Positions 23,401 through 35,000 of a stretch of 64,000 bases of DNA are shown piece by piece. The translations under genes were made by a program, and so were the position numbers. Source of the stretch: Haliclystus octoradiatus (lineage: Eukaryota; Cnidaria; Staurozoa; Stauromedusae; Haliclystidae). The notes under the pieces were generated by a model. It searched no databases, was not told the origin of the DNA, and saw only the letters and a program-made list of their open reading frames with translations. How positions within the stretch are numbered: position 1 is the stretch's first letter; the number at the start of each line of letters is the position of its first letter. The stretch is taken from the NCBI GenBank assembly GCA_916610825.1, contig OU744451.1, positions 3,995,345 through 4,059,344 on the forward strand, read 5' to 3'.

Positions 23401-24089
23401 TAAATGGCACCAATTTTTATGAATAGCTCATGAACTGTTCATGAAAGTTACATGGCCCCAAGTTTCATGAACAGTTCATGAACGTTAAATGACCCCAATT
23501 TACATGAAGAGTTCATGAAAAATCATGCAAATCTACAAAATAGAGGCAAACAAAACCAAACAACAAATAGGGTGTTGGACCACAGCCCGCAGGGTCTCGG
23601 GTTCAATCCCTGGCCGGAGCACCATAGGTTGGCATCAGGAAGGGCATCCGGCTATTAAACGTACACAAGCTTCAAAATACTAACCAATTTAACCAACCAC
23701 CGCGGTGAAAAAAAGCTGCAAGCTTACCCGGTTTGTGGATAAATGATAAATCAAAAAAAAAAAAATAAAAAAAAAATCAAAAATCCAACACAAATTCAGG
23801 AGAATATTGAAATTTCTGGTCTTTCGGCCAAAACTTTGTAAAACTCTAGAAGAATAGTGTTGAATGTTCTAGGATTCTGTGCTGCCAGAAACTTTTGTCA
23901 ATAAGTAATTTATGCTTGTTTTATTACAGTGAACGATGGATCCTTCTCCAACATTACATTCCATGGGCGTTATATGCTGGATCAAGAGCAGACTTTTTCA
24001 TGAACATTAAATTTGAACAATATTTAGAATGGGACTTAGTTGAGTTCCAAAAGAAATATAATATAGTTCCTATGCCAATTTTAAAATAG
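14443..24089 (+). CDS. COQ4: ubiquinone biosynthesis protein COQ4, mitochondrial (7 exons)
   Basis: COQ4 is a matrix-side protein of the mitochondrial inner membrane. It holds the coenzyme Q synthesis complex together and is needed for ring modification of the quinone precursor. Exons: 14443-14587, 16403-16499, 17736-17838, 18614-18640, 20288-20385, 21830-21931 and 23930-24089. All phases agree and the total is 243 residues against about 265 in human. Diagnostic blocks in order: LYDTHIPTNGLQKL, VATLGDTTGHEAL, ILRDRPE, DSRAPQFVDDEELAYVINRY, VHDFVH, AVKWFEMMQTQLPM, FFGPLAL. The metal motif HDxxH is present, but the following Glu is 12 rather than 11 residues on. The N-terminus is shorter than usual and lacks a clear targeting peptide, so a further 5' exon may exist. 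Intron 2 uses a GC donor. Confidence in identity is very high; in the start, low. Confidence 0.93.
14633..15031. mobile_element. foldback MITE in COQ4 intron 1
   Basis: Arms of about 110 bp (14633-14745 and 14925-15031) are near-perfect inverted copies: TCGTGACTAGATCAGGGGTA against TACCCCTGATCTAGCCACGA. The inner arm words CAACCGATTTTCAAAATT and AATTTTGAAAATCGGTTG also pair. No coding capacity. Confidence 0.8.
15032..15555. other. COQ4 intron 1 sequence, nothing recognised
   Basis: Intronic DNA with no exon, RNA or repeat signal that could be supported. Confidence 0.4.
15556..16250. repeat. tandem repeat of about 180 bp in COQ4 intron 1
   Basis: AGCTGCATATGAAAGCATGT occurs at about 15561, 15934 and 16115, and the linked CAGATTCAGATGAAT/CAGACTCAGATGAAT block at about 15831, 15993 and 16175. 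Units are separated by TTTG-rich stretches. The array ends about 150 bp before exon B. Confidence 0.75.
16403..16499 (+). CDS. COQ4: COQ4 exon B
   Basis: Acceptor TTTTCAAG/ATGCTG. Encodes DAVATLGDTTGHEALHAIR up to ILR. The frame into exon C is kept only if the donor is AAG/GCAGGT, a GC donor. The nearby CAG/GTTAAC would put a stop into exon C. Confidence 0.85.
17098..17286. repeat. dispersed repeat R2, copy 1 (COQ4 intron 3)
   Basis: Shares CCAGGCCCTTTTGTCAAGAT-like, GTAGGTCAT and GAAACACAAACGTGT-like words in the same order with 24455-24660. Probably a diverged MITE; ends against the TACA microsatellite. Confidence 0.5.
17291..17492 (+). repeat. (TACA)n microsatellite, about 200 bp
   Basis: About fifty units with three visible interruptions (an ATGC near 17402, an ATAT near 17462, and the end at CAGATACACAG). 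Any open frames across it are artefacts of the repeat. Confidence 0.97.
17736..17838 (+). CDS. COQ4: COQ4 exon C
   Basis: Acceptor TTATTGTAG, donor CAC/gtaatg. Encodes DRPELNSRNLDLKILATL and the following YANFMINH, the region before the RAP-FVDDEE block in other COQ4 proteins. Confidence 0.88.
18011..18450. mobile_element. palindrome-rich MITE family FB, copy with a nested insertion
   Basis: Begins AACCCCTGCGAAAAACAGTT and ends AAAACTGTTTTTCGCACAGT. Interior made of TTCATGAACAGTTCATGAA-type words. It is interrupted by the 254-bp element at 18110-18363. Confidence 0.75.
18110..18363. mobile_element. nested PIF/Harbinger-like MITE with TTA target-site duplication
   Basis: Terminal inverted repeats GGCCTGGTTCATACGCCGT and ACGGCGTGTGAACCAGGCC, extended inwards by ATGTGCCGATCCTATT against AATAGGATCGGCACAT. 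Flanked on both sides by TTA (18107-18109 and 18364-18366), the 3-bp TWA duplication expected for PIF/Harbinger. No coding capacity. Confidence 0.8.
18614..18640 (+). CDS. COQ4: COQ4 exon D, 27-nt microexon
   Basis: CTTTCAG/GGTCTAGATGCGG to GCACCG/gtaaat; phase 0 at both ends. Encodes GLDADSRAP, matching the DxRAP motif before FVDDEE in COQ4 proteins. It lies between two FB elements. Confidence 0.88.
18955..19340. mobile_element. MITE family FB, copy with internal tandem repeats
   Basis: About three tandem units of roughly 115-120 bp, each with AACAGTACATGAACGTTAAA (or one-base variant) followed by TTCATGAACTGTTCATGAA. The right end GAACTGTTTTTCGCAGGGGT mirrors the left end of the 18011 copy. 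Confidence 0.75.
19866..20100. mobile_element. MITE family FB, diverged copy
   Basis: GTTCATGATCGTTAAATTGC and TTTAATGTTCATGAA words; ends ATTTTTTTTCGCAGGAG. Confidence 0.55.
20288..20385 (+). CDS. COQ4: COQ4 exon E
   Basis: Acceptor ATTTTAG/CCTCAA, donor GTTAG/gtatga. Encodes PQFVDDEELAYVINRYRQ and VHDFVHTIVGG. Contains the two His and the Asp of the metal-binding HDxxH motif. Confidence 0.93.
20852..20885 (-). other. possible degenerate hammerhead remnant at the Penelope 3' end
   Basis: On the - strand, GATATATGATATATC can fold as a 6-bp stem and is followed directly by GAAACGTCGC, the 3' half of a hammerhead core seen in Penelope-like elements. The 5' core CUGAUGA is not present (GGAAAT instead), so it is unlikely to be active. 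Confidence 0.25.
20939..21305 (-). pseudogene. Penelope-like element, reverse transcriptase fragment
   Basis: Reads DVTSLFTNIPVDDTI, then LLYLATKDQLFKFNGELFEQ, DGVAMGSPLGPLMANVYM and YYRRYVDDTIAVM with the catalytic DD. FTNIP, AMGSPLGP and YVDDT are hallmarks of Penelope-like RTs. The frame is open across this piece but is cut off upstream exactly where repeat R1 begins (about 21306), and no GIY-YIG nuclease follows. A relic in COQ4 intron 5. Confidence 0.85.
21306..21590 (+). repeat. dispersed repeat family R1, copy C
   Basis: Starts GGGATAAACCGCCAGAGTGT and continues through GGATTGGATCTAGCTTTATG to ACGGCAATCTATTATTC. It adjoins the Penelope fragment. Confidence 0.7.
21830..21931 (+). CDS. 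COQ4: COQ4 exon F
   Basis: Acceptor TACTTTTAG, donor CAAAG/gtagtt. Encodes SVLTELAVKWFEMMQTQLPM and TVLASFFGPLALTQR, the best-conserved COQ4 core, including the Glu of the metal motif. Confidence 0.93.
22373..22568. mobile_element. MITE family FB, compact copy (about 195 bp)
   Basis: CCCCTGCAAAAACAGTTCAG at the left and TGAACTCTTTTCGCAGTGG at the right are inverted ends. The interior has GTTCATGAAC-type palindromes and GTTAAATAGCTCC against GGAGCCATTTAAC. This is the clearest single unit of the family. A further fragment lies at 22612-22790. Confidence 0.8.
22874..23021. mobile_element. Tc1/mariner-pogo-like MITE (family M1), 148 bp
   Basis: Ends CAGTCAAACCTGTTATAAAG and CGTTATATACAGGTTTCACTG are inverted repeats, flanked by TA on both sides. 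Other copies: 24965-25112, 33596-33772, 33986-34159, 44047-44223. Confidence 0.85.
23340..23527. mobile_element. MITE family FB, copy
   Basis: Repeated ATGAACAGTTCATGA, CGTTAAATGGCACC and CATGAACAGTTCATGAACG words. Confidence 0.6.
23565..23785 (+). mobile_element. 5'-truncated tRNA-derived SINE
   Basis: A tRNA-like 3' half with a B box (GGGTTCAATCCC) is followed by a CATCAGGAAGGGCATCCGGC block, a segment common to several animal SINE tails, and ends in an A-rich tail (23753-23785). The A box half is missing. Confidence 0.65.
23930..24089 (+). CDS. COQ4: COQ4 exon G, C-terminus
   Basis: Acceptor TTATTACAG/TGAACG. Encodes ERWILLQHYIPWALYAGSRA to a TAG stop at 24087-24089. The IPWA block matches LIPWA of other COQ4 C-termini. 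Confidence 0.92.
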
Positions 24090-24454
24090 ATCAATAAAGA
24101 ATAAAAAGATATTAAGAATGTTCAAATATATGTGTAAACAGTCAACAATAGAAAACAATATAGATTTAAGGTAAACAGTAGAAACAATTGTTTTTGTTTT
24201 TTCAACTTTCCTAAAATCTGTAGTCTGAAATTCAAGGAAAATTTTGTGAAATGCTTGCACATCCTGATATAGGCAATTCTAAATCCTCTCCCCTGGATGC
24301 ATTATTGAAATATTTTGAATAACGTAATGTTATAGCATAGTCGTCCAATCCTTTAGCCTAATATGACATTTCTTCAACATGAATATATAAAAAAGTCTGG
24401 AAATCATGTAGAATCAAGTCGTATCTAAATAAGAGTTAATTCCATTAAAATTAT

Positions 24455-24660
24455 GAAAAATGCACACAGAAATAAGTCCCAGACTTTTTTGTCAAGATCT
24501 TCTTGAAAGTAGGTCATCTTGAAACACAAACATGTCTGTTCTATTTCAAACGATTTTCTAAATTTTAAATTCTTTTCAGATCTAGTAGTTCCTTCGTACA
24601 AATCCCGGTACATATACTACACATTTACAGCAAGCTTTTTGTATATTTTAAGAAATAAAT
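24455..24660. repeat. dispersed repeat R2, copy 2
   Basis: Same word order as 17098-17286 (TTTTTTGTCAAGAT, GTAGGTCATCT, GAAACACAAACATGT, then GTACATATACTACA). Confidence 0.5.
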
Positions 24661-24964
24661 AAGTTATTCAACTTTGAAACTGCATTTGATGGTATAAGTT
24701 TTTGTCTGACTAACATTTGTTGCACCTTTTTACTTCTTATTGTGTTCAAAATCAGATCTAAAAAGTAAATGCACAAAGATCTAAAAATAATTTTGAAATT
24801 GGTTTAAACAGAACTTCCACGATTCAGAATTATTTTTGTGCAGAAGATTAAAGATTCTTTGGGGGAAAACATTGAACTTAGCCAATATTTGATTATAGGT
24901 TTTTGTGTGCGCAGGCAGTAGATTTTATCTTAGAATTTTACAAGGCTTTAAATTGATATATTTA

Positions 24965-25112
24965 CAGTCAAACCTGTTATAACGGTGACCTCTATACAGC
25001 GGCCACCTGTCTATAGTGGTCACTCTTGCAATGTGTAAAATAGTATTTTCTATTGAACCAAACCTGTATTTATCTACCTCTCGTAGCTGGCCGTTATATA
25101 CAGGTTTAACTG
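24965..25112. mobile_element. pogo-like MITE M1, copy
   Basis: CAGTCAAACCTGTTATAACG to ACAGGTTTAACTG with flanking TA. Nearly identical to the 22.9-kb copy. Confidence 0.85.
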
Positions 25113-25274
25113 TATTGTACTTTCTTATCTTGTAAAAACAGTCCATGAACAGTAAATGAATTTTTATTAACTGCCTTTAATTTGACGAGAGTTGGATAAT
25201 ATCAAGTTGTCGCACAGGCCAATTCTCACAACCATGAATCTGCTGCATTTAACACCATATTAGTGTTTTATATT

Positions 25275-25660
25275 CCCCTGTGCAAGCTGTTCATGAATGT
25301 TAAATGGTCCAATTTCCATAAACTGTTCATGAAAAGTTTATGAAAGTTTGGCCATTTAACGTTCATGAACCGCTTAAAAGGTGCTTGTGGATTATCCCTG
25401 AAAGAAAAAGTTCATGAGTCCATGAACATGAAATTACCCAAAAGTTCATGAACTGCTCATGAACTTTCAGGCAATTTCACGTTTACGAACCAGTTCATGA
25501 ACTGCTCATGAACTTTCAGGCAATTTCACGTTTACGAACCAGTTCATAAAATGCTCATGAACTCTTTGTGACTGTTCATGAACTGTGAATGAACTGTTCA
25601 TGAACTGTGAATGAACCGTTCATGAACTTGTGGATGTTTTTCACAGGGGTAAGTCCAGGA
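25275..25660. mobile_element. MITE family FB, compound copies
   Basis: At least two units. A 62-bp segment including CTCATGAACTTTCAGGCAAT is directly duplicated (25452 and 25514). The right end is TTTTTCACAGGGGTAAG. Confidence 0.6.
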
Positions 25661-25845
25661 GGTTCATGAAGTCAACAATTATCTTTGAAGTGATTGATTG
25701 TAAAACATCTTCTCATTAAAAGACATCAACTACAACATTGAGTTTTTGTTTTATATTTCATGAAGCTATTCTAAAAGTTTTATATAAATATGTTTACATA
25801 CTTTCATCTTTTACGTCATGTATAATGTTATGATTGCGATTATAA

Positions 25846-26040
25846 TTAGCAAGGATGAGCCGGTAACACTTTACCAACACAATCGCCAAATCCTACTTTA
25901 TAACCATCGCCTTGTGCAAAACCAGTCATTATTACAGTATCACCATCTTTTAAGAATTTTCTAGTATTTCCGTTTCCAAGATCAATTGTTCTACTTCCAC
26001 GCCATGATAGCTCTAGCATACTGCCAAAGGAATCCTCGGT
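25846..26040 (-). CDS. FAH: FAH exon 15, C-terminus
   Basis: Acceptor TTTTCAG/ACCGAG, stop TAA at 25848-25846. Encodes [19 protein letters not shown] with E364 and ends [15 protein letters not shown]. Confidence 0.97.
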   Translation of the reverse strand, partial: TEDSFGSMLELSWRGSRTIDLGNGNTRKFLKDGDTVIMTGFAQGDGYKVGFGDCVGKVLPAHPC

Positions 26041-29000
26041 CTGAAAATGATGTAGATAAAACATAATTTATAATTAAATAATAGGCAAGATATATACTTA
26101 TATGGCTCTGCCTTTAGCATGTCTACACCAGTCTTCTACAATATTTTATCAAATCTAAAGCACAGACAAAACTAGTGTGAGAAATTCAGTCAACGTTTTC
26201 ACACCCAATCCTCATGTAGCATCATTGTAACTTGAAACGAAATATCTACATGTACATCACCAGCAGATTATCGACCAAAATTAAATATATTTTTGGTCTG
26301 AATATACATCAAACTTTCCAGTTCATTCAAGTCGTGAATAAATGATGATGATGATGATGATGGCAATGATGATGGTTAGATAACTGGTCTTAGTAGACCG
26401 AGCGCCACAGAACTAAAACGGCAGGTTTCTCCGGGCAACTTAAAAATCACATAAAAGTGTTCATAAAAATATGCTGAACAATTACCTATTCCTTGTTTTG
26501 GTCAAATTTTATTGTGGAGCTCATCAGAGATGAATTTTTAAACCATTTCACGGTTAGATGCTTCTATGAATTCGCAAAATCTTGGGAGAACAAAAGACTT
26601 AAAGACCATGAAGCTCACATCCAGCATTTTCTCAAAATGATAAGAAGGCTTTGACCGTGAATCATGAAATATAAACTGGATTTTTGAAGGGTTTACAATA
26701 GAATTTTATTAAAACAAGGAATGTTCAGCATATTTTCATGAACACTTTTATGTGATTATCAAGTTGCCCGGAGAAACCTGCCGTTTTAGTTCTGTGACGC
26801 TCGGTCTATAGTAGTCAGAGCCTCAAAACTGGCCATAACTTGAGAAAATATGAGATGGATTTTGTGAATCCTTTTTATGTAATTTCAAATAAAACAAAAT
26901 TGCAGTCAAAAGTAATATTTCGATATCGATGACACAGCGTAACTCGTTCAACTTCAGCGTGTTACATTGCAAATTGACAATCAAAGTTATCATAACGATG
27001 GTAAGTTTTTGCTCTTTGCCTTCTGGATTTAACTTACTGGTCCAGAGATTGTTCCTGATGCTAGGAGATCACCGGGACTGGCGTTACAACCAGTTACAGT
27101 ATGATGAGCTAATTGTTGTTTGGCAGTCCAATACATATGCTAAAACAGAATCAGACAAAAATAAATTATAAACAGAAACAAACAGTCGGCAATGTCAACA
27201 GCTGACGACATGCATTGTGGTCCTGCAGCTATCTATATTCAAGATTGAAAAGAATGGAGATAACATTTTAATAACAAAATGTAGAGATGTAAGTCAAATT
27301 TTTGTTCGTTTTTGCGAGCATTGGTTGCAGTCATAAATTCAAAAGGTTTGGAAATAACAAAATGATTTCTGGTTTGATTTTTACTTTACTGGTATCATTA
27401 TTGGTTGTAAAATTTTTCTTTTCTTTGAATATCATGGAATCAAATGAGCAAGCCAAACTACTGTAAGTCACATTTCAGAATTTAAAAGCATTTTTGATTC
27501 CCGAAAACGTCTTCAATCTGAAGTGGTTCCTTGAAGGCTAATACCTTGTCAACCCTGCGAAAAACAGTTCAGGAGTTCATAAATAGTTTATGAACATTGA
27601 ATGGTCCCAAATTTCATGAACTGTTCATGAACTTTTCAAGTACTCCTAATTTGATTCTAGCAGGGGTATGATCTTGACCTAGCTATAACAGGCAAGGCCA
27701 ATTCTTTGTTCACTGAGCAGTACTGATTGCGGCTAAATGCCAAAAACAACTACTTGTCTGTTGCTATGTATGACTCGATTATCTCGATACATTCGATCGC
27801 GCAGGCGCAATTGTGAGCACTATTGACCTGGGCTGCGTCTATACAATTTCCGATATGCATTGCTCACTACTTCTATAGTTTAAACACTCTGGTATGACAC
27901 AGATTATTCTTTTATGCAATGAATTTGTTCACTACATTGACCAACTTATCTTGACCTAGCTTTAACAGGCAAAGTCAGTCCCTTGTTCACAGAGAAGCAC
28001 TGATGGGTGCCAATAACAAGAAACAAGTGCTTGTCTGCTTCTGTTATTATCGAGAACACAATCATTGACATTATTATACAACCATTGACTTGCCAATCTA
28101 ATTTCAATATTATCAGACATGAGAATTCAAAATTTGAAAATAGTCTGAAATCTAGGATATCTTGATAAATTTCAATGGGAAAGAGTGATAAATAGAGTTT
28201 CACAAGGGCAGAAATAGTCTGAAATCCGCAAAAAGTCTGAAGATTCTCATGTCTGATGTTATGCTGTTACCTTTAGGTTAGAGCAGCACACAACACCAGG
28301 TTCTGGCATATCTTCACCTAAAAACAACAAAATCATCCATTAAAAACATAACATAATTAACCAATCAGGGTGTTTTCTATTAACTTTCCTTGTGAAAAAG
28401 TGCATCAGTTCATGAACAGTTTAGGACAGTTCATGAAAAATTTTGTAATTTCACGTTTGTGGACAGATTAATGTACTGTTCGTGAGCAGTTCATGAATTA
28501 ATCATCGAAATTCAGACACATTTACGTTTATTAACTGTTCATGAACTATCTACAAACTTCATGAACTGCGCAAAATACCATGAACTATTCATGACATTAT
28601 GTTGAACGGTTATGGCTGTCAAATATACATGCGAGACAACTGTAAGTGCTAAATGGCTAAGTATTTTACATACCTTTGATTAATACACTCAGTTTGACAT
28701 CGAATCTATATTTATCATCATGTTGAAGATACGCTTGTGGTTTTGGATCCTACAAATATTATAAATGATATTACGGTAACTAAAAGATTAGAGGGCACTT
28801 CGAGAAAAGAGGGAGATTAGAACGTTTGTAATATAATAGTTAAAAATTATATTGAATGGTAATTGTGGGGTCAAACCAACAATTAACCACTTTGTCATTC
28901 ACTAAGAAGATTTGTTTGATATCAGTAAAAATAACAACAATATTAGTGGTGGGCCAGCTATGGATTTTTAAGCACCGATTAACCGTTAATGATAACCGGT

Positions 29001-32000
29001 TAATTTTCGGATAATTGAACACAAGCAACACAACAATAAAACAACAATAAACTTGACAACAGACAATAGAGAATGTGCACATAAATATTTCTAAATGATA
29101 GACAAACAAGGATTATTTACAGAATAGAATCCATTTATAATTTAATGCTTATTTTTGTTTAGCAATCAATAGGGCATCAATGATTGACAACAATTGTCCT
29201 TGCACATGTAATGAATTAGACAGCTTGTATTGTATTAAGTTGAAAAGGTTAACAAATCCTGTAGTATTGAGATTTTTGATTGTTTTGTTGATAACCGGTT
29301 GTCTAATTCATAATCGGTTAACTGGTTAATCGGTAAACCGGCCCACCTCTAAACAATGTTGCCACGGATATGGATTATGAGGATTAGCTCAGATGGCAGG
29401 GCAACTGAGCTTCAGATTGGATCATATCTGATCGACTGTGGTTAAAATCCCCTGAAGGTAGAATGTTTCAAATTTTCTCTACCTAGATTCTGCCAAACCC
29501 TGGTGAGATGTTACATAATTTATAAACATTACCTGGACAACATTATCAACAGCAAACGGAGTTAGTGCATCCATAGTTACAACCCACGGTGAGATTGTTG
29601 TACCAAAATTTTTAGCACTGAATGGACCAAGAGGCACATACTCCCATTTCTGAATGTCACGTGCTAATGAATAAACAAACAAAAATAGAATAATTAAACT
29701 TACTTATATTCAAGCGCAATGTAGTTTTGAATGACACGGTAACATTTCTGAAATCTATACCTTTATATAGTAGGTTACATTAAGGTAAGAAAATCCAACA
29801 TTTTAAGATTTAATTAAAATATTTTAACTTTTAAACTAGTTTGTGCATTGGCTTTCAGAGCTAATCTACACAAGAAGCAAACACCTATTCCAGATAATTC
29901 TTTAACTAAAATTTGTACTTCACTTTGAATTTCAAAGGATTTTGGAACAGTCTATTGCCTATTACGGTATGTAAATAACATGCTCTTCATTAATAATGTT
30001 GAAAGTTCTGCCTGCTGGCGATATTGGGAGAGATACTTAGGGTTGCTATGACTGTTAGTCAGTGCCATTTGATACAACAGAAAACCTCACAAGTAGAGGT
30101 CTGTGAATCCGACCTGAATCTGATCCGATTGGCTTTTTACGGTTGGATCAGATCGGGTTTCTTGTAATCAATTTCGGATGTCTTTAAAAGTGTAAATTAT
30201 TTATTTGACATTTACTCTTCTGTAGTTGAATGATCGAGTTCAAATATTTTTCTGCTTAACTTTATGATTATTTGATCATGTACTTAGATCACAGGTGGAA
30301 CATTGATAACAGCTGTAAATATGTTTTTACGTAGCTGAAGTTTTTAACCTGTATAAAAATTCATTATTATTATTATTATTATTATTATGGATTTTTACTG
30401 AAGCATATATAATTAACAATTTACAGTTTTCAGATTTGAAATGTTCTCAACATTTTAAGATTTTTTCCCCATTATTCTCACTCAGATCGGCTTCAGATCG
30501 TAACATTTTTTTAATACTGTAGGCTATTCGGATTTGTAACCTAGTATATAATGATCCGAGACAGGCATAAAGCATTAAAGACTCAAAGAAGAAAGATGCC
30601 AACAAGTTGAGATCAGGAAAACAGATTAGGCTGCAACATGGTAGTTGACATGACACGAAAGACATTACTTCATCTATTATTCAACTGCGTTTCCAAGGCA
30701 CACACCATCAGCCTCTGGACCACGAGTACAAATTTTCAATTTCCAATCCAAGCTGAGTATTTGAGTACAAGAATACTAGCTGTATTATTTTCACTGTGAG
30801 TAGCAAAGTAGCCTCTTGAACATGGTTGACTCAATATTTTCAATGTTACACATGTATTGAAAAGCTCAACCGTCTATAGTGGTTAAAACAGTGAGGAACT
30901 GCGGCTATGCATTTAAAGGAGCAAAATTGACCGGCGAGCTCTACGCGCATAGAGTCACGTGTGTGTTTGACGTTCGTATTGTTTCTGTACATGAAGCCAT
31001 GCTAAAACTGAAATTTAAAGCCATGCTAAAGCTCTGACTGACGTTGATGTTGAATTTACGCTAAGCTTAATTCAAGTTGAGCTCTTTGCGACTGCCGGTC
31101 AATTTTGCTCCTTTGAGAGTTCTCTTTTAATACATGAACATGTTTAGAATCGCTATTTGAAACATACCACTCCAATCATTCATTAGCACCATTCCAAATA
31201 TATGTTCATTAGCCTAGAAAAATAACAGAAACAAATTATAGTTTTACAACATGTACCATTTCAGGTAGCTCATATTTCAACATACATTCAACTCAGACAT
31301 AAGGAACTACACTTACATTAGCCGCTGTTATAGGATCTCCTAGTTTGTTTCCAGGGCCAACAAAGAACGCCTGGAAAATAAATAAAATAATGTTGATATG
31401 ACGAAAGCTCTTATTTATCAGATGTTGTCAACCATTGAATAAATATTAAAGGAATACAATATCTCCTCACCATTTCAAGTTCAAAATCCATTATCTTGCA
31501 TGGACCAAATGCAGGTGGCTTTGCTGCAAATCAAAATACAAACAGTTAAAATGTTGAAACCTTCAATCCTTGGAACGGTGAAGCAAATTAATTAGGTATC
31601 GTAAACATAATTTTTTAATGTTTGTTATTGATAATGCTTGTTGTTGTTTTGTTTATCAACTGACATGAGATGATTTATTTCTAAAATATTATAAGATTAT
31701 CAACCTATGAAATTGTGAAAATCTCTAAACTTGTTAATGCAATAATACCAAATAAAATATCAGATGAAGCATATTATTTTGAAACAACGTCAGAAGATCA
31801 CAATTTTCATACTACGAATATGTTACATTAGGCCTACAAGGTTATCTCGACATAAATGTTTGCATAATTTCCCGACAACGGAGTATCTGCATAATTTCGC
31901 CAGTGAGACCTACATAAATCCTGGAAAGACCACAAATATAGAGATACTGCCCCTCCAATAAACAGTTCAGGAGTTCATAAACAGTTAATGAACAGTTCAT

Positions 32001-35000
32001 GAAAGGTAAATTGCTCCAATTTTCCTGAACCGATCATGAACTGTTCATGAACATTTGGGGCCATTTAACATTCATGAACTCCTGAACTGTTTTCTCAGGA
32101 GTGTATACAAATTATTTATTTACAAACATACTGTCGTCAGCTCGAGATTGTCCGCATGGTCTTCTAATTGGTGTACCGGATACAACAACTGATGATGCTC
32201 TGCCATGGTAACCAACAGGAAGATGTAACCTTGGTAATAAAACAAAGTCAAATATTTCAATTCAATGTTTCTGCTTACTAAATGTTCTCAGATTAAATGG
32301 AAACTTCACAACATTACTCTCTATTAAATATAAACAGCTTTTAATTTATTATTTCTCTAAAGAGATACGTTGTAGTTTCCAATTCTTCTTCAGCTTTCAA
32401 CCTCAGACACAATTTTATCGTCTAATGTCAACGGAAAATTTTGAAAATGTTTATTCTAGAATCTCCAAACATATGAACCAAGGATTACACTTGATTATAA
32501 CATCATATTCTAGAATGATCAGTGCTGCCTGTATACATATAATTAAAATCAGTTTTGGGAGATGGCAATAAATAAAAGTTAGAACATAGCTTGATAAAAA
32601 TAATAAATGGCCATTATTTTTGGTTGGCAATAATTTCCCCATCATTATATTGCTCTCTGGTTAAATATAGTTCATATTTATACTATAAGAAACACAACCG
32701 TAAACACTGTATGCATGGTTTGTATTATAGAGATGACACGGGTGCTATAAAACGCACGCCTAAAATGATCAAGGCGTGCTATCGCACACCATCAGATAAT
32801 TGTTGTCATGACAACATGCGTCATTATCAGTTGTCATGGCAACACATTTTTTTTTTTTTTTAAAAAACTTTTTTTGGTGTGCGATTAATCGCACGCGTCA
32901 GAGTGTCCAGGCGTGCGTGGAGGCGTGCGCGTGCGATCGCACGCCTTATAATACAATCCATGTGTATGTTGAATCATAGGATAACATCCATCAAATTTTC
33001 AACAAAACCCACCCAACCTTTAGTAAGGGTGCCTGCGGCGGAAGCTGCGATGTGTACAGTTAAATGGCCTGAGGTATGGCATGAAATTTTGGCGTTTACT
33101 CTGAGACTATCTGGTTAACTGCAGATCCGAGGTGTTGTGAATCATATTAGCAGAGTTGTTCAAAGAGGATACATTGTTTTTATTGTTAAAATTAAGTGCA
33201 TAAAATTGACCGACGGCTGTTGTGTATGGTCTTCGAATACGTAGCGTGATTCATTAATTCATTATACTGTTCATGTCTTGAACAATGGCATTGACTTTTC
33301 AACTTTGAGCATGCAAAGCGCAATGGTCAACTCTATGCCATTAACAAGTGTTCTTTTTATTCTAACATTTTCAATGATGTTCTCGTATGGCTAGCGTTTC
33401 ATGTTTAGAAGTCACTATATTGGTCAAAGAGTGATTCTTTAACTTGAACACATACCAATTTGGCATCAATGCATTTTCTCGGCCACGGAATAATGTGCCA
33501 ATGTTAGTAGCATGATCACGAGATGAGTAGAAATCAGTGTAGTCTCCTGTTGATTAAAATATCTACCAGTCAAGGACTGAGATGCAAATCATATACAGTC
33601 AAACCTGTTATAGCGGTCACCTCTATACAGCGGCCACCTGTCTGTAGTGGTTGCTCTTTCAATGTCTAAAATAGTATTTTCTATTGAATCAAACCTGTAT
33701 GTAAAGGCCACCTGTCTATAGTGGTCAATTTATCTACCTCTCTTAGCTGCCAGTTATATGCAGGTTTCACTGTAGCAGTGCAATTATGTCAGCTACATAA
33801 TGCTCTCAATCAATACAAAGAATAAAAACAACGATTTTGGATACTTGATCTTTCTTGCTATGTAGAAGCAGCAGGCATATCAATGTCCACATCAACACAT
33901 TTGCAATTGCCTACGTACCATCAGAGAACAATATAGCGAATCAGTCATCAGCAAATTTATTTTGTCTTCACTTTTTTTTAAAATACAATGAAACCTGTAT
34001 AGCAGCAGCTACCAGAGGTAGATAAATTGACCATTATAGACAGGTGGCCTTTATATGCAGGTTTAATTCAATAGAAAATACTATTCAAGAAATTGCAAGA
34101 GTGGCCACTATAGGCAGGTGGCCGCTGTATAGAGGTGACCGTTATATCAGGTTTGACTGTGATATTTCTTTCTTATTTATAAAATATGAAAATGTATCTT
34201 ATGAAATAATAGCCTGGTATTGTTTCTCTAAATTATAATGTTGAATAGAGAAATTCTATTTAAAATCTTTTTGCAACCTGTCCGGATTCTCCACCACATT
34301 AAATATCCGCAATGAAAACGTCAGATCAAGTTTGAAAAATTATATTGTTCTCTGCGTACCACAAACATGAAGCTTACAGAAAATTTAAGCACCTCAGACA
34401 TTGAAGGTCATGAAAGTTAAGCCTTCGCGTTTTGATGGACCATTCATAAAATGCTAATAAACAGTTCAAGGCATTCATGAAACATTTGCGAGGATTGCTC
34501 ATGAACTTTTCTATAGGGGAAATAAATTAATTAAATTATGAAAACACTTAAATGAAGGTTAAATGGCCTGCTCTTCTTCAACTGATCATGAAAAACAATC
34601 AAGAAAACTTGGCCTATTTAACGTTCATGGACTACCAGTTCATCAACTGCTCATGAACAGTTCATGAATTTTTGTAAATTTCATGAACTCAAAAAATTCA
34701 AAATTTCAAACATTTGATACAATGAAATTATTTGATCCTCCGAATGAATGAAGTCTCAACAGTGATGCGAAGGTAGCCTTTATAACTATCATAGAACTTT
34801 CATTGGATTAATAACACTGCTAGACAAGATTCAACAATTAAATACCCCAGACAATTAAATGATGATTAAACATTATCTTACCAATTTGTGCTGGTAGGTG
34901 CATTTCCACATCACACAGAGGAATCAACGCTCTGAAAAATGGCAATAAAACTCAATTGAATGTAACAGCTAAGGTGCTACTGTTATACCAAAGGTCTGAC

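Larger units (their letters stand above)
24090..25845. other. convergent intergenic region COQ4/FAH
   Basis: Holds AATAAA-type signals, repeat R2 copy 2, one M1 MITE and an FB array. No other gene seen. Both transcripts must terminate here; AATAAAG at about 24092-24105 is a candidate COQ4 poly(A) signal. Confidence 0.6.

Noticed and set aside
26929-27171. 80-residue + strand frame
   Set aside because: It is antisense to FAH exon 14, which has strong homology and splice sites.
29380-29452. tRNA gene
   Set aside because: A and B boxes are recognisable but the B box is off consensus and the acceptor stem does not pair, so it was kept only as a tRNA-like relic.
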